A stretch of 10,000 nucleotides of DNA from Nitrospira sp. (GTDB lineage Bacteria; Nitrospirota; Nitrospiria; Nitrospirales; Nitrospiraceae): NCBI GenBank assembly GCA_020216985.1, contig JAIWOH010000015.1, positions 1 to 10,000 of the forward strand. The letters run 5' to 3'. A model generated the notes under the pieces. That model was not told the DNA's origin. It saw nothing but the letters and a program-made list of their open reading frames with translations, and ran no database searches. Position 1 is the stretch's first letter; each line of letters starts with the position of its first letter. Below are positions 1 to 5,446 of this stretch, piece after piece. A program made the translations under genes and the position numbers.

Positions 1-410
1 AAGCGGCCGGCCAGGCTTTCGGTGAGTCCCCGTTGAATGAGGAGCGGCGCCGAGCCGAGCAGGACGACTTTGAGCGGCACGCCGGCTGTGCTATCGGCAT
101 CCCACAGGCGCTTCACCGTCTCGGACCAGCCGGTGATTTTCTGAATTTCGTCGAGCACGAGCAGGACACCGGCCCGACCCGCCTCCCGGGTCGCCAGCCG
201 CGCCGCCTCCCACTGTTGCGCGATCCACTCGCCACCCCGTAATGTCGGCTCGTCGGCGCTCGCGTAGCGAAACACGAGTCCGGAGTTCTCAGCCACCTGG
301 CGTACCAGCGTAGTCTTGCCGACCTGACGAGGGCCGGCTATCACCTGGAGGAAGCGGCGGCGCTCGGCAAGCCGACGGGCGAGGATCGTACCGTACGGAC
401 GGGCATACAT
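1..410 (-). CDS. AAA ATPase, DUF4143-associated type (N-terminal part, cut by window edge)
   Basis: This is a partial P-loop ATPase; only the first 136 residues lie in the window and the 3' end runs off the left edge. The Walker A motif GPRQVGKTT is at residues 26-34, the Walker B motif VLLVLDEIQ at 82-90, and a sensor-like strand VVLLGSAPLL at 115-124. This arrangement fits the AAA_14 domain that normally precedes a C-terminal DUF4143 domain in proteins of roughly 400 residues. Such proteins bind ATP, but their physiological role is not established. They are common in accessory regions, sometimes as cargo in restriction loci. The start ATG at 408-410 places the first strand just before Walker A at the usual distance; an in-frame TTG three codons upstream (417-419) is possible. 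No clear Shine-Dalgarno is visible. A repeat-rich promoter region lies immediately upstream. ATPase identity is secure; the DUF4143 half is inferred because it lies outside the window. Confidence 0.85.
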   Translation of the reverse strand, partial: MYARPYGTILARRLAERRRFLQVIAGPRQVGKTTLVRQVAENSGLVFRYASADEPTLRGGEWIAQQWEAARLATREAGRAGVLLVLDEIQKITGWSETVKRLWDADSTAGVPLKVVLLGSAPLLIQRGLTESLAGR

Positions 411-417
411 GGTCGAC

Positions 418-450
418 AATTTACTCAATGCGTTGAGATAATTTACTCAA
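418..450. promoter_or_regulatory. Operator-like repeat cluster upstream of the ATPase
   Basis: The 11-mer AATTTACTCAA occurs exactly at 418-428 and again at 440-450, an offset of 22 bp or about two helical turns. An inverted, slightly degenerate copy (TTGAGATAATT) sits between them at 433-443. The first and inverted copies form an imperfect palindrome, TTACTCAA-TGCG-TTGAGATAA. Direct repeats with two-turn spacing next to a start codon are typical of a repressor binding site, perhaps for autoregulation of the ATPase. The binding protein is unknown and the role is inferred. Confidence 0.5.
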
Positions 451-468
451 CGCCACGAGTAAGGGCAA
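440..468 (-). promoter_or_regulatory. Candidate sigma70-type promoter for the ATPase gene
   Basis: Read on the minus strand, a -35-like TTGCCC (463-468) is followed after 17 bp by a -10-like TAAATT (440-445). Each matches consensus at four of six positions. The -10 overlaps the second operator-like repeat, and the other repeats lie just downstream, where a bound repressor would block initiation. Support is the spacing and position only. Confidence 0.35.
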
Positions 469-502
469 GTAAGCACCGTATCCGCTCAGACCGTCCGTTC
501 GG

Positions 503-577
503 CTAGCGGAACCTGCCCAGACACCAGCCCGTGAGCAGCAGGTCGCGGGTGCGGCGGAGGTTATGAGTATTGAGCAT
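503..577 (-). pseudogene. Remnant of a type I restriction specificity subunit (HsdS) C-terminal tail, copy 1
   Basis: On the minus strand, 562 down to 533 encodes NLRRTRDLLL, the hallmark end of type I restriction HsdS subunits (usually NLRRTRDLLLPRLLSGE). After these residues the reading departs (TGWCLGRFR) and stops at 503-505. Upstream, only a short open stretch beginning MLNTH is in frame before unrelated sequence. It is therefore a fragment of about 20 codons, not a gene. HsdS reads the DNA target sequence for the HsdM/HsdR complex; no functional part of that domain is left here. The same 30 bp recurs near 2643. The fragment is short, so the HsdS call rests on the motif and on the better-preserved second copy. 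Confidence 0.5.
533..562. repeat. 30-bp direct repeat, copy A
   Basis: This sequence matches 2643-2672 in the same orientation at 28 of 30 positions; the copies are 2,110 bp apart. They enclose the complete DUF488 gene pair. Both copies encode the HsdS-tail motif on the minus strand, so the similarity is explained by common descent from hsdS 3' ends, but they could also act as recombination substrates. Confidence 0.8.
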
Positions 578-855
578 TGCTTAGAAGTAAGTGGGGCTTG
601 AATTTTCCATGGAATGCGTCGATACTGAGCACAGCTCATCTCCCATGTGTGGAAGGAGTTACGGTGCCGCTTGGCAGCAATGCCTGGCGGCTCTATCTTT
701 TTTGACAGCGCGAAAACTCCTCTCATTACCCTTCACGATCCCCTTTTGTCTGCCAGAACATTCTCCAGTTCCCCACCTCCTGCCAACCCCTCACATCCAA
801 GAAGCTTGGCCGCAACCTGCTCAACGAGAGCTTCTGAATAGGCATGAGACACGGG
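563..855. other. Intergenic stretch with no recognised gene
   Basis: About 290 bp lie between the HsdS-tail remnant and the stop codon of the 273-274 aa gene. Short open frames occur on both strands, but none shows a recognisable motif, a convincing start or a ribosome-binding site. The sequence is visibly more AT-rich than the core genes on the right. The only small structures are a 10-bp palindrome (TTCCATGGAA, 605-614) and a GAGC-ACA-GCTC hairpin near 627; neither is followed by a T-run. It is probably decayed island DNA. Confidence 0.5.
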
Positions 856-1677
856 CTAGAGCAGATCCATCTGGTTTTCGTGTGGAATCGGAAAGACTCC
901 GATAATGACCCATGGATTTGGCGAGAAGCCATGAAACTGTTTCAGCGTGCCTAGAAAAAAATGGAGATCACGGCCAGAAAATTCATGGAGGTATTTCTGA
1001 CGAACTTTTTTCAATGCAGCAGTCTCTGAATTGGGTGTGGATTTCAGGCATTTCCAGAAGAGTTGGCCGGTTTCCCAATCAAGCACCTGAAGTTCACTTT
1101 CTCGGCCATCAGCATCAGCAAACCGATAGGAAAAGTTGTACGGCAGCTTTGGCATCAACTGGAATGTCTCACGCCAGGCTTCATCTTCAAAGAGATTGCC
1201 TTGGGAAGCAGCCTGACGCATCGCGTCAACCTTGGCTGTATCCCAGTCACGCTCGCACTCTTCCCAAGTGAAATCAAGAATTCGTGCGGGCTTAAAGATA
1301 GCAAGGGAAAGTGTGTTTGCTCTTGCGCCATCAAGCAGCGGTTGGAGGCGTTCATACACGTGAGAGGCTTTCAGTAGTAGCTGACGCCGCTCTCTCCAGT
1401 TCTTGTCAGTCCCCACATGGTCGACACAACGCAGGTTCTTCGGGTCCATGAGACGATACGTCTCCGGCCTGGGATCGGAACCGCTCCTCACGAGTTCGGC
1501 TTCAATCCAATCAAACTTCGCGTACTGGTCGTCCTCTTCAAGCCGCCGGAAAGGAACCGGGTAGAGCCGCACCCACGACCCATCGGCGCGAATCCCCGCA
1601 GTGCACACCATCTCCCCATACTTCCGTGACAGGGTGGGATAGGTTTTGACCGTGATAAGCACACGTTCCTTCGGCAT
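856..1677 (-). CDS. Uncharacterised protein paired with the DUF488 gene
   Basis: This intact protein is 273 residues from the ATG at 1675-1677, or 274 from a GTG directly before it. The function is not recognised. Numbering from the GTG, the N-terminal 70 residues look like a beta-rich domain: LITVKTYPTLSRKYGE at 8-23, VCTAGI at 25-30, GSWVRLYPVPFR at 34-45, then a DPRPE stretch at 69-73. The C-terminal end has another conserved-looking block, RDLHFFLGT at 237-245 and PNPWVIIGVF at 254-263. There is no signal peptide or membrane segment, so it should be cytoplasmic. The basic and aromatic strands could bind nucleic acid in the manner of PUA/ASCH-like folds, but that is a guess. The start lies only about 12 bp after the stop of the DUF488 gene on the same strand, so the two are very likely co-transcribed and work together. 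No clear Shine-Dalgarno is seen, which fits translational coupling. No terminator was found downstream. Confidence 0.8.
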   Translation of the reverse strand: MPKERVLITVKTYPTLSRKYGEMVCTAGIRADGSWVRLYPVPFRRLEEDDQYAKFDWIEAELVRSGSDPRPETYRLMDPKNLRCVDHVGTDKNWRERRQLLLKASHVYERLQPLLDGARANTLSLAIFKPARILDFTWEECERDWDTAKVDAMRQAASQGNLFEDEAWRETFQLMPKLPYNFSYRFADADGRESELQVLDWETGQLFWKCLKSTPNSETAALKKVRQKYLHEFSGRDLHFFLGTLKQFHGFSPNPWVIIGVFPIPHENQMDLL

Positions 1678-1689
1678 CACTGTTCAAGC

Positions 1690-2595
1690 TTACAAGTGGA
1701 TCGGGCGGAACCTCCTATCACCGCTTCGCTCAAACACCTTGGCCACACAATGGCGATGACACTGCTGCGGCAGCTCTTCAAAACAGGTCAGCGCAACTCG
1801 CTGTTGGTCATCCAGCAACCACCGCCGAATCCGATCCAGCGCGGCATGTTGGCCCGGCAGATACTCCCGCTCATACACCGAAAACAGGGCGTCATAGTCT
1901 TGTTGGGTCTCAAGATGTCGCCGCTTATCGGAATCAATGCCCAACTCCGGCAGATGCTCATACTGTATCCCAACCCCCTCGCACGTCTTGCTCAAGGTGA
2001 ACTTGGAGAACCCGTACTTCCGGCTCAATGGGTTGCGCCGCACATCACACAGCAGTGTGACACCGGCCTGCAACAGTTGGTTGAGATACCCTTCCAGACA
2101 TTTGCCTTCATAGCCGATCGTCAAGAGCGCCGGTCCCACTCGACCCACAACGGCCTCTGCGACACGCCGACGAGACTCCGCATCTGGCAGAACCTTGTCA
2201 ACGATTTCACTCCGCGTTGCATAGTACGGATATCGTCGATAGATCTGGGCAATCAGTGCGTCGCCCCGCAAGCCAGCGTGCTGCCGGCAAAATCTGGTCA
2301 CCCGCTCCCGTGAGACCGGACGCCGCATCGCTTCCTGCCGCCCCGCCTTGGTCAGTTGCCAGTGCTGCTCGTCTTCCTCCAACAAACCAGCCTCAATCAG
2401 GCGGCGCTTGTCTGCGTAAGACGTGAAGGAGAATCCCCCAAAGCGATAGGGCACAAACTCATAGCTTGGCCTTTCCTCATATTCCTTCGTGTAGAGAAAG
2501 AGGAGCTTCTGGAAATCCAAGCGCCCGATTGGACCATCCAGTGCGTTCAGGAGCGTGAGGATCACGCGCTGTCGTTCGAAAAGCATGAAAGACAT
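1690..2595 (-). CDS. Winged-helix/DUF488 domain fusion protein
   Basis: This 301-residue protein has two parts. Residues 1-130 hold a helical, winged-helix-like domain (LDFQKLLFLYTKEYEE at 26-41, YRFGGFSFTSYADKRRL at 50-66, then GLLEEDEQHWQLTKAG at 70-85). It resembles DUF4065/Panacea-type or phage-repressor-like domains. Residues 155-285 are DUF488: TIGYEGK at 159-165, DVRRNPLSRKYGFSK at 184-198, YEHLPELGI at 212-220, and CFEELPQQCHRHCVA at 271-285. The invariant-looking Cys, Glu, Cys and His residues of the last block suggest an intact active or binding site. The biochemical activity of DUF488 is not established. A GAGG lies just upstream of the ATG at 2593-2595; an internal ATG at codon 4 would also fit. 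The start is only about 14 bp after the stop of the hsdS-tail remnant, so it may once have been cargo in a restriction operon. The DUF488 call is secure; the N-terminal assignment is tentative. Confidence 0.88.
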   Translation of the reverse strand: MSFMLFERQRVILTLLNALDGPIGRLDFQKLLFLYTKEYEERPSYEFVPYRFGGFSFTSYADKRRLIEAGLLEEDEQHWQLTKAGRQEAMRRPVSRERVTRFCRQHAGLRGDALIAQIYRRYPYYATRSEIVDKVLPDAESRRRVAEAVVGRVGPALLTIGYEGKCLEGYLNQLLQAGVTLLCDVRRNPLSRKYGFSKFTLSKTCEGVGIQYEHLPELGIDSDKRRHLETQQDYDALFSVYEREYLPGQHAALDRIRRWLLDDQQRVALTCFEELPQQCHRHCVAKVFERSGDRRFRPIHL

Positions 2596-2609
2596 TACCT
2601 CACAAACGT

Positions 2610-2699
2610 TTAGGCCGCAATCATCCCCGACAGCAGCCGTGGGAGCAGCAGGTCGAGGGTGCGGCGGAGATTGGCCGTTTGTCTCTGGAGCGTGTTGAC
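2610..2699 (-). pseudogene. Remnant of a type I restriction specificity subunit (HsdS) C-terminal tail, copy 2
   Basis: The minus strand reads VNTLQRQTANLRRTLDLL followed by LPRLLSGMIAA and a TAA stop at 2610-2612. This matches the usual end of HsdS, where a coiled-coil helix carrying LQRQNANLRRTRDLL leads into LPRLLSG. The frame stays open further upstream for some 30 codons (for example LIALVVGHTDVMYKG), but that part is not recognisable HsdS and no target-recognition domain is present. Only the last 30 or so codons of the original gene survive. It lies directly upstream of the DUF488 gene in the same direction, consistent with a former operon. The tail is better preserved than the copy near 533, including the PRLLSG end and the natural stop. 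Confidence 0.7.
2643..2672. repeat. 30-bp direct repeat, copy B
   Basis: This is the partner of 533-562, differing at two positions. It encodes the NLRRTLDLLL part of the HsdS tail on the minus strand and forms the right border of the segment holding the DUF488 pair. Confidence 0.8.
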
Positions 2700-2710
2700 T
2701 CCTTTATACA

Positions 2711-2911
2711 TCACATCAGTATGGCCGACAACGAGAGCAATAAGATCGCGCCCTGGTTTGAGACCTGCTCTCGATGTGAAATGTCTCCAGCAACGGTGTC
2801 AGGCGTTGCGCTGAAAGCGGCATGGTTAACCAACGCCGCGCCGATCCGCTTGTTGCCGCCCACGAACGGTTCTTGACCACAACGCAAGCTGATGCGCGGT
2901 TGGCATGTCAA
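2711..2911 (-). pseudogene. Decayed Fic/RhuM-like protein fragment
   Basis: On the minus strand, 2872 down to 2831 encodes EPFVGGNKRIGAAL. This closely follows the Fic-family core found in RhuM- and Doc-like proteins, HPFxDGNKRxGAxL. Fic enzymes transfer AMP or another phosphoryl group using the motif histidine. Here the His position is Glu and the Asp/Glu position is Gly, so the active site is destroyed. The open frame of 66 codons is far too short for a Fic or RhuM protein, and no convincing N-terminal region is in frame. A second frame just downstream (LIALVVGHTD) recalls the helix after the Fic core in RhuM (LxALxLLIAESxP), which would need a frameshift. It is a pseudogene fragment; calling it RhuM specifically is an inference from the adjoining HsdS tail, since RhuM genes are frequent passengers of type I restriction operons. 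Confidence 0.45.
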
Positions 2912-3117
2912 GCACGGCTTGCTTGGCGGAAAGAATCACGATTCATAAGACCGACGGATACTCTCATCCTCGCGAAAAATCCTCCCGCTCATGGCGTGAG
3001 GGAGTCACAGACTCAAGAGAGGTTCTTCTAAGTCCCGGCTGTTGTTCCCCGGCGAGCAACGGACCAAGCCGATGGACTTGGATCGCCGTCAGGCCGAGAA
3101 CAGGTGAAATAACGAAG
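2912..3117. other. Stretch between the Fic-like remnant and tRNA-His with no recognised gene
   Basis: No complete gene is seen. A minus-strand run IFREDESIRRSYES near 2946-2987 ends in a stop and could be a scrap of the N-terminal half of a RhuM-like protein, but it is too short to call. A CCAAG/CTTGG hairpin at 3064-3081 has no following T-run. Because the 3' end of tRNA-His abuts this stretch, it is where an island attachment site would be expected. Confidence 0.4.
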
Positions 3118-3195
3118 TGGGGTGGATGACGGGTGTCGAACCCGCGACCTCCGGATCCACAATCCGGCGCTCTGACCAACTGAGCTACATCCACC
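3118..3195 (-). tRNA. tRNA-His (anticodon GTG), CCA encoded
   Basis: The minus strand folds into a complete tRNA. The seven-pair acceptor stem GTGGATG/CATCCAC is perfect. The extra 5' G at 3195, the histidine-specific G-1, faces discriminator C73 at 3121. The D arm is GCTC...GAGC. The anticodon stem CCGGA/TCCGG holds the loop TTGTGGA, giving anticodon GTG (His). The T arm GCGGG/CCCGT holds loop TTCGACA, with one G-U pair. The terminal CCA is encoded at 3118-3120. It delivers histidine during translation. It lies downstream of pyrF on the same strand with its own candidate promoter, and its 3' end faces the accessory region. Confidence 0.97.
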
Positions 3196-3235
3196 ATCCC
3201 AGGAAGGATCGAAGGATCGTGCACGGCAGGCGACG

Positions 3236-3265
3236 ATCTTAGCAAAGAGCGCCGGAGCCTCGCAA
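3236..3265 (-). promoter_or_regulatory. Candidate promoter for tRNA-His
   Basis: On the minus strand TTGCGA (3260-3265) and TAAGAT (3236-3241) are separated by 18 bp. They lie between the pyrF stop and the tRNA, so the transcript would start about 35-40 nt before the mature 5' end. The -10 match is moderate. Read-through from pyrF is an alternative. Confidence 0.4.
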
Positions 3266-3271
3266 CCGAGG

Positions 3272-3985
3272 TCAGCCGCGGGCGTCGAAGGCCGCCTGCA
3301 TTTCGGCGACGATCGCTTCGACGGCCGCGGGGGGATCGGCCGCGTCTCGAATGGGACGGCCTATCACCAGATAATCCGCTCCCTCCGCAATCGCTTGAGA
3401 CGGAGTCGTCACCCGGGCATGGTCGTCGGTTCCCTTTCCCGCCGGTCGAACACCCGGTGTCACGATCGCAAACCGAGGGCCGACTTTCTGTCTGATGGCG
3501 GTCGCTTCCCTGCCGGATGCGATCACGCCGTCGCACCCGATTTCCGAAGCGAGCAGGGCCCGAGCCGTCACCAGATCCTGGATGCTTCGCTGAATCCCCA
3601 TCTCACGCAAATCATGGTCGTCGAAGTTCGTCAGCACCGTCACGGCCAGCAACTTGAGCGCCGAGCCGGCCCGCCCTTCCACCGCGGCGGTCAGGGCCTT
3701 GCGGTTGGCATGGATCGTCAGGAACTCGACGCCCATGGAAGCGACTCGCGCCGTCGCCCGTCGCACCGTCTCCTCGATATCGAGAAACTTGAGATCAAGA
3801 AAGATCCGCATCTTTCGATCCACCAGTCGCTTCACCATGTCGGGCCCCGCCACCGTGTACAACTCCAATCCGACCTTCACGAAAGACACGCGCCCTTTGA
3901 GACGATCCAGCAGCCGCTCCGCTTCATCGGCGGACGGCACGTCCAACGCGAAAATCAAACGGTCACGCGCCACAATGTTCGACAT
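3272..3985 (-). CDS. pyrF: Orotidine-5'-phosphate decarboxylase
   Basis: This 237-residue cytoplasmic TIM-barrel enzyme catalyses the last step of de novo UMP synthesis, decarboxylating OMP to UMP. The signature is complete: LDVP with Asp15, Lys37 in FVKVGLELY, and the catalytic Asp-x-Lys-x-x-Asp as DLKFLD at 64-69. The phosphate-binding parts TPGVRP (176-181) and YLVIGRPI (205-212) follow. Length is normal for the bacterial family. The frame stays open for 32 codons upstream to 4081, but the ATG at 3983-3985 is chosen because it begins right at the conserved core (ARDRLIFALDVP) and has a GGGAG about 8 nt upstream; the longer form would overlap the rpsT start. The usual DLKFHDIPNT reads DLKFLDIEET here, with the catalytic residues kept. 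It is divergent from rpsT, and tRNA-His follows on the same strand. Confidence 0.96.
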   Translation of the reverse strand: MSNIVARDRLIFALDVPSADEAERLLDRLKGRVSFVKVGLELYTVAGPDMVKRLVDRKMRIFLDLKFLDIEETVRRATARVASMGVEFLTIHANRKALTAAVEGRAGSALKLLAVTVLTNFDDHDLREMGIQRSIQDLVTARALLASEIGCDGVIASGREATAIRQKVGPRFAIVTPGVRPAGKGTDDHARVTTPSQAIAEGADYLVIGRPIRDAADPPAAVEAIVAEMQAAFDARG

Positions 3986-4014
3986 CGAATTGCTCCCGTT
4001 CAGACCGGTGCTCC

Positions 4015-4042
4015 TTGACGAACCAAGACGCTGTATGATACA
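4015..4042 (+). promoter_or_regulatory. Candidate promoter region for rpsT
   Basis: A TTGACG at 4015-4020 matches the -35 consensus well and TATGAT at 4034-4039 matches a -10, but they are only 13 bp apart. A shifted -10 (GATACA, 4037-4042) gives 16 bp with a poorer match. Transcription from either would start near 4046-4050, just at the Shine-Dalgarno hairpin. The region is the only space available for a promoter in the 85-bp pyrF-rpsT gap. Confidence 0.35.
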
Positions 4043-4047
4043 CGAAG

Positions 4048-4062
4048 CCTCCTGTTTGGAGG
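4048..4062 (+). promoter_or_regulatory. Hairpin sequestering the rpsT Shine-Dalgarno
   Basis: CCTCC (4048-4052), loop TGTTT, GGAGG (4058-4062) form a perfect five-pair GC-rich stem. Its right arm is the rpsT ribosome-binding site GGAGGAA (4058-4064), 6 nt before the ATG. When folded, the site would be hidden from 16S rRNA. S20 synthesis is under post-transcriptional feedback in E. coli; whether this hairpin serves that purpose is an inference. Confidence 0.55.
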
Positions 4063-4070
4063 AACCAACA

Positions 4071-4349
4071 ATGCCTGTCATTCACAAATCCACTATTCGC
4101 AGGGCCCGCCAGGCGGAGCGCCGGCGCGAACGAAACCGGGCCACCATGAACACCGTTAAAACGATCACCAAAAAGGTCTTGTCGGCGGTCACCGACAAGA
4201 AAGCGGACGACGCCGCGTCGCTCCTGCGCGAGGCCGTTTCTACGATCAGGAAAGCCGCGTCCAAGGGCGTGCTCAAGCGAAACACGGCCTCCCGCCGCAT
4301 CTCCCGCCTCACGCTGCGCGTCAACGCCCTGTCCGGCTCCCGATCCTGA
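4071..4349 (+). CDS. rpsT: 30S ribosomal protein S20
   Basis: This 92-residue, very basic protein is the usual S20 length. S20 is a helical bundle that binds 16S rRNA early in assembly of the small subunit. Family features are the basic N-terminal segment (MPVIHKSTIRRARQAERRRE, residues 1-20), the central TVKTITKKV helix (28-36), and the C-terminal AASKGVLKRNTASRRISRL (62-80), which matches the family ending (KGxIHxNxAARxKSRL). The ATG at 4071 is chosen over upstream starts in the same frame because the conserved N-terminus begins there and GGAGGAA stands 6 nt before it. It is divergent from pyrF and converges on holA, with which its last 29 bases overlap. Confidence 0.95.
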   Translation: MPVIHKSTIRRARQAERRRERNRATMNTVKTITKKVLSAVTDKKADDAASLLREAVSTIRKAASKGVLKRNTASRRISRLTLRVNALSGSRS

Positions 4350-5427
4350 CCGTTCGCACGTTCGAGACGACGCGGGTCTGCCCCCGACCGGCCTTCGTCG
4401 GAGTCGGCATCGGCCCTCCCGGCTTGTTCGGCGCAAGTTCGCAAAGACGAAACAACAGGCGTTCCAACACGATTTTGGGTCGGCTCCCGCCGCCGCCTTT
4501 GAGGTGATCGTCGGCCTCAAACAACAGGCGCGAAACCGCGTGGAGATGCTCAAACGAAAAGCGCGACAAAAACGACTGGACTCGCTCCGGGTCCATGCGC
4601 AACGTCCTGGCGGCTTCTCCGTCTCGGCCTCCGCCGGCCAGCGACTCTTTGACTTTCCAAATGCGGCGGTATTGCCAGGCAAGGGAGCCCAGCAGACGAA
4701 GCGGCGCTTCACCGGCTTCGAGATTGCGCGCGAGAATCGACAGGGCTCGGCCGCGCTGTCCCTCGGCGATCGCGAGCGTCAGATCGAAGATCGAGGCGCC
4801 GGGCTCGATACCGCGGAGGGCCTGAACGTCGGCGGCGGTCACGAAGCAGCCGGGCGAGGTATAGGCCGCAAGTTTCTCCATCTCTCTCCGTAATCCGTGC
4901 AGCGATCCCCCGACCGCTTCCTTCAGCGCGTGATGCGCTTGCTCGTCCAACCGAATTCCCAGCCGCTCGGCCTCCCGAGTCACCCAGGCGTTGAGCTGCG
5001 CCTCGCGCGGCGGCGAACAATCGATCAGGACGGCACGACGGGTCAGCGCCTGAGAAAATTTCAATCGGCCGTCCAGCTTCTGACTCATAAACACCAGCGT
5101 CGTCGTCTCCACCGGATCGCTCAGATACTCGGCCAACGTTTCCGTTTCGCGGGCCGGAAGTTTCTCGGCCGCTTTCACGACGACAAGCCGGCGCTCGGCG
5201 AACGCCGGCAATTCCGACGCACAGTTTCGGATGTCGACCCCGGCGGCTTCATCCCCATAGAACAGATCGTAATTGAACCCCCCCTCGCCGCCCAGCACGA
5301 CGGCCTTGAACACGGCCAGCGCGTGATCTCTGAGCAAATCCTCCTCGCCGACGACGAGATACAACGGCCCGGGCGCCTGTTTGCTCAAGGCCGCTTCGAG
5401 TTGATAGGGATTCAACGTCGCCGCCAT
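4321..5427 (-). CDS. holA: DNA polymerase III, delta subunit
   Basis: This 368-residue protein is the delta subunit of the clamp-loader complex, which opens the beta sliding clamp and loads it on primed DNA. The N-terminal signature PLYLVVGEEDLLRDHA is at 21-36, as in other HolA proteins, followed by the AAA+-like body with no functional Walker A. Conserved pieces are LVVVKAAEKLP, TTTLVFMSQKLDGR, LRREMEKLAAY, GASIFDLTLAIAEG, and the collar-domain run LLGSLAWQYRRIWKV. The reading frame continues upstream to 5616, but the ATG at 5425-5427 begins at the family N-terminus, follows a GAGGG, and clears the lptE stop by 19 bp. The last 35-40 residues are a Pro/Gly/Arg-rich tail not expected in the family, and its codons run into the rpsT 3' end. 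It is the third gene of the leuS-lptE-holA operon. Confidence 0.93.
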   Translation of the reverse strand: MAATLNPYQLEAALSKQAPGPLYLVVGEEDLLRDHALAVFKAVVLGGEGGFNYDLFYGDEAAGVDIRNCASELPAFAERRLVVVKAAEKLPARETETLAEYLSDPVETTTLVFMSQKLDGRLKFSQALTRRAVLIDCSPPREAQLNAWVTREAERLGIRLDEQAHHALKEAVGGSLHGLRREMEKLAAYTSPGCFVTAADVQALRGIEPGASIFDLTLAIAEGQRGRALSILARNLEAGEAPLRLLGSLAWQYRRIWKVKESLAGGGRDGEAARTLRMDPERVQSFLSRFSFEHLHAVSRLLFEADDHLKGGGGSRPKIVLERLLFRLCELAPNKPGGPMPTPTKAGRGQTRVVSNVRTVRIGSRTGR

Positions 5428-5446
5428 TTCGAGTCCCTCGCCCGCG

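Noticed and set aside
605..614. Perfect palindrome TTCCATGGAA as an operator
   Set aside because: It is ten bases long, single, not near a gene start and not repeated elsewhere in the window.
421..726. 101-codon minus-strand open frame upstream of the ATPase
   Set aside because: It has no recognisable domain, no Shine-Dalgarno, and runs over the promoter and operator-like repeats; the HsdS-tail motif lies in a different frame.
3064..3081. CCAAG/CTTGG hairpin downstream of tRNA-His as a transcription terminator
   Set aside because: The stem is only five pairs with an eight-base loop, and no T-run follows on the minus strand.
3395..4018. 207-codon plus-strand open frame opposite pyrF
   Set aside because: It is antisense to a clear OMP decarboxylase and its composition is that of a shadow frame.
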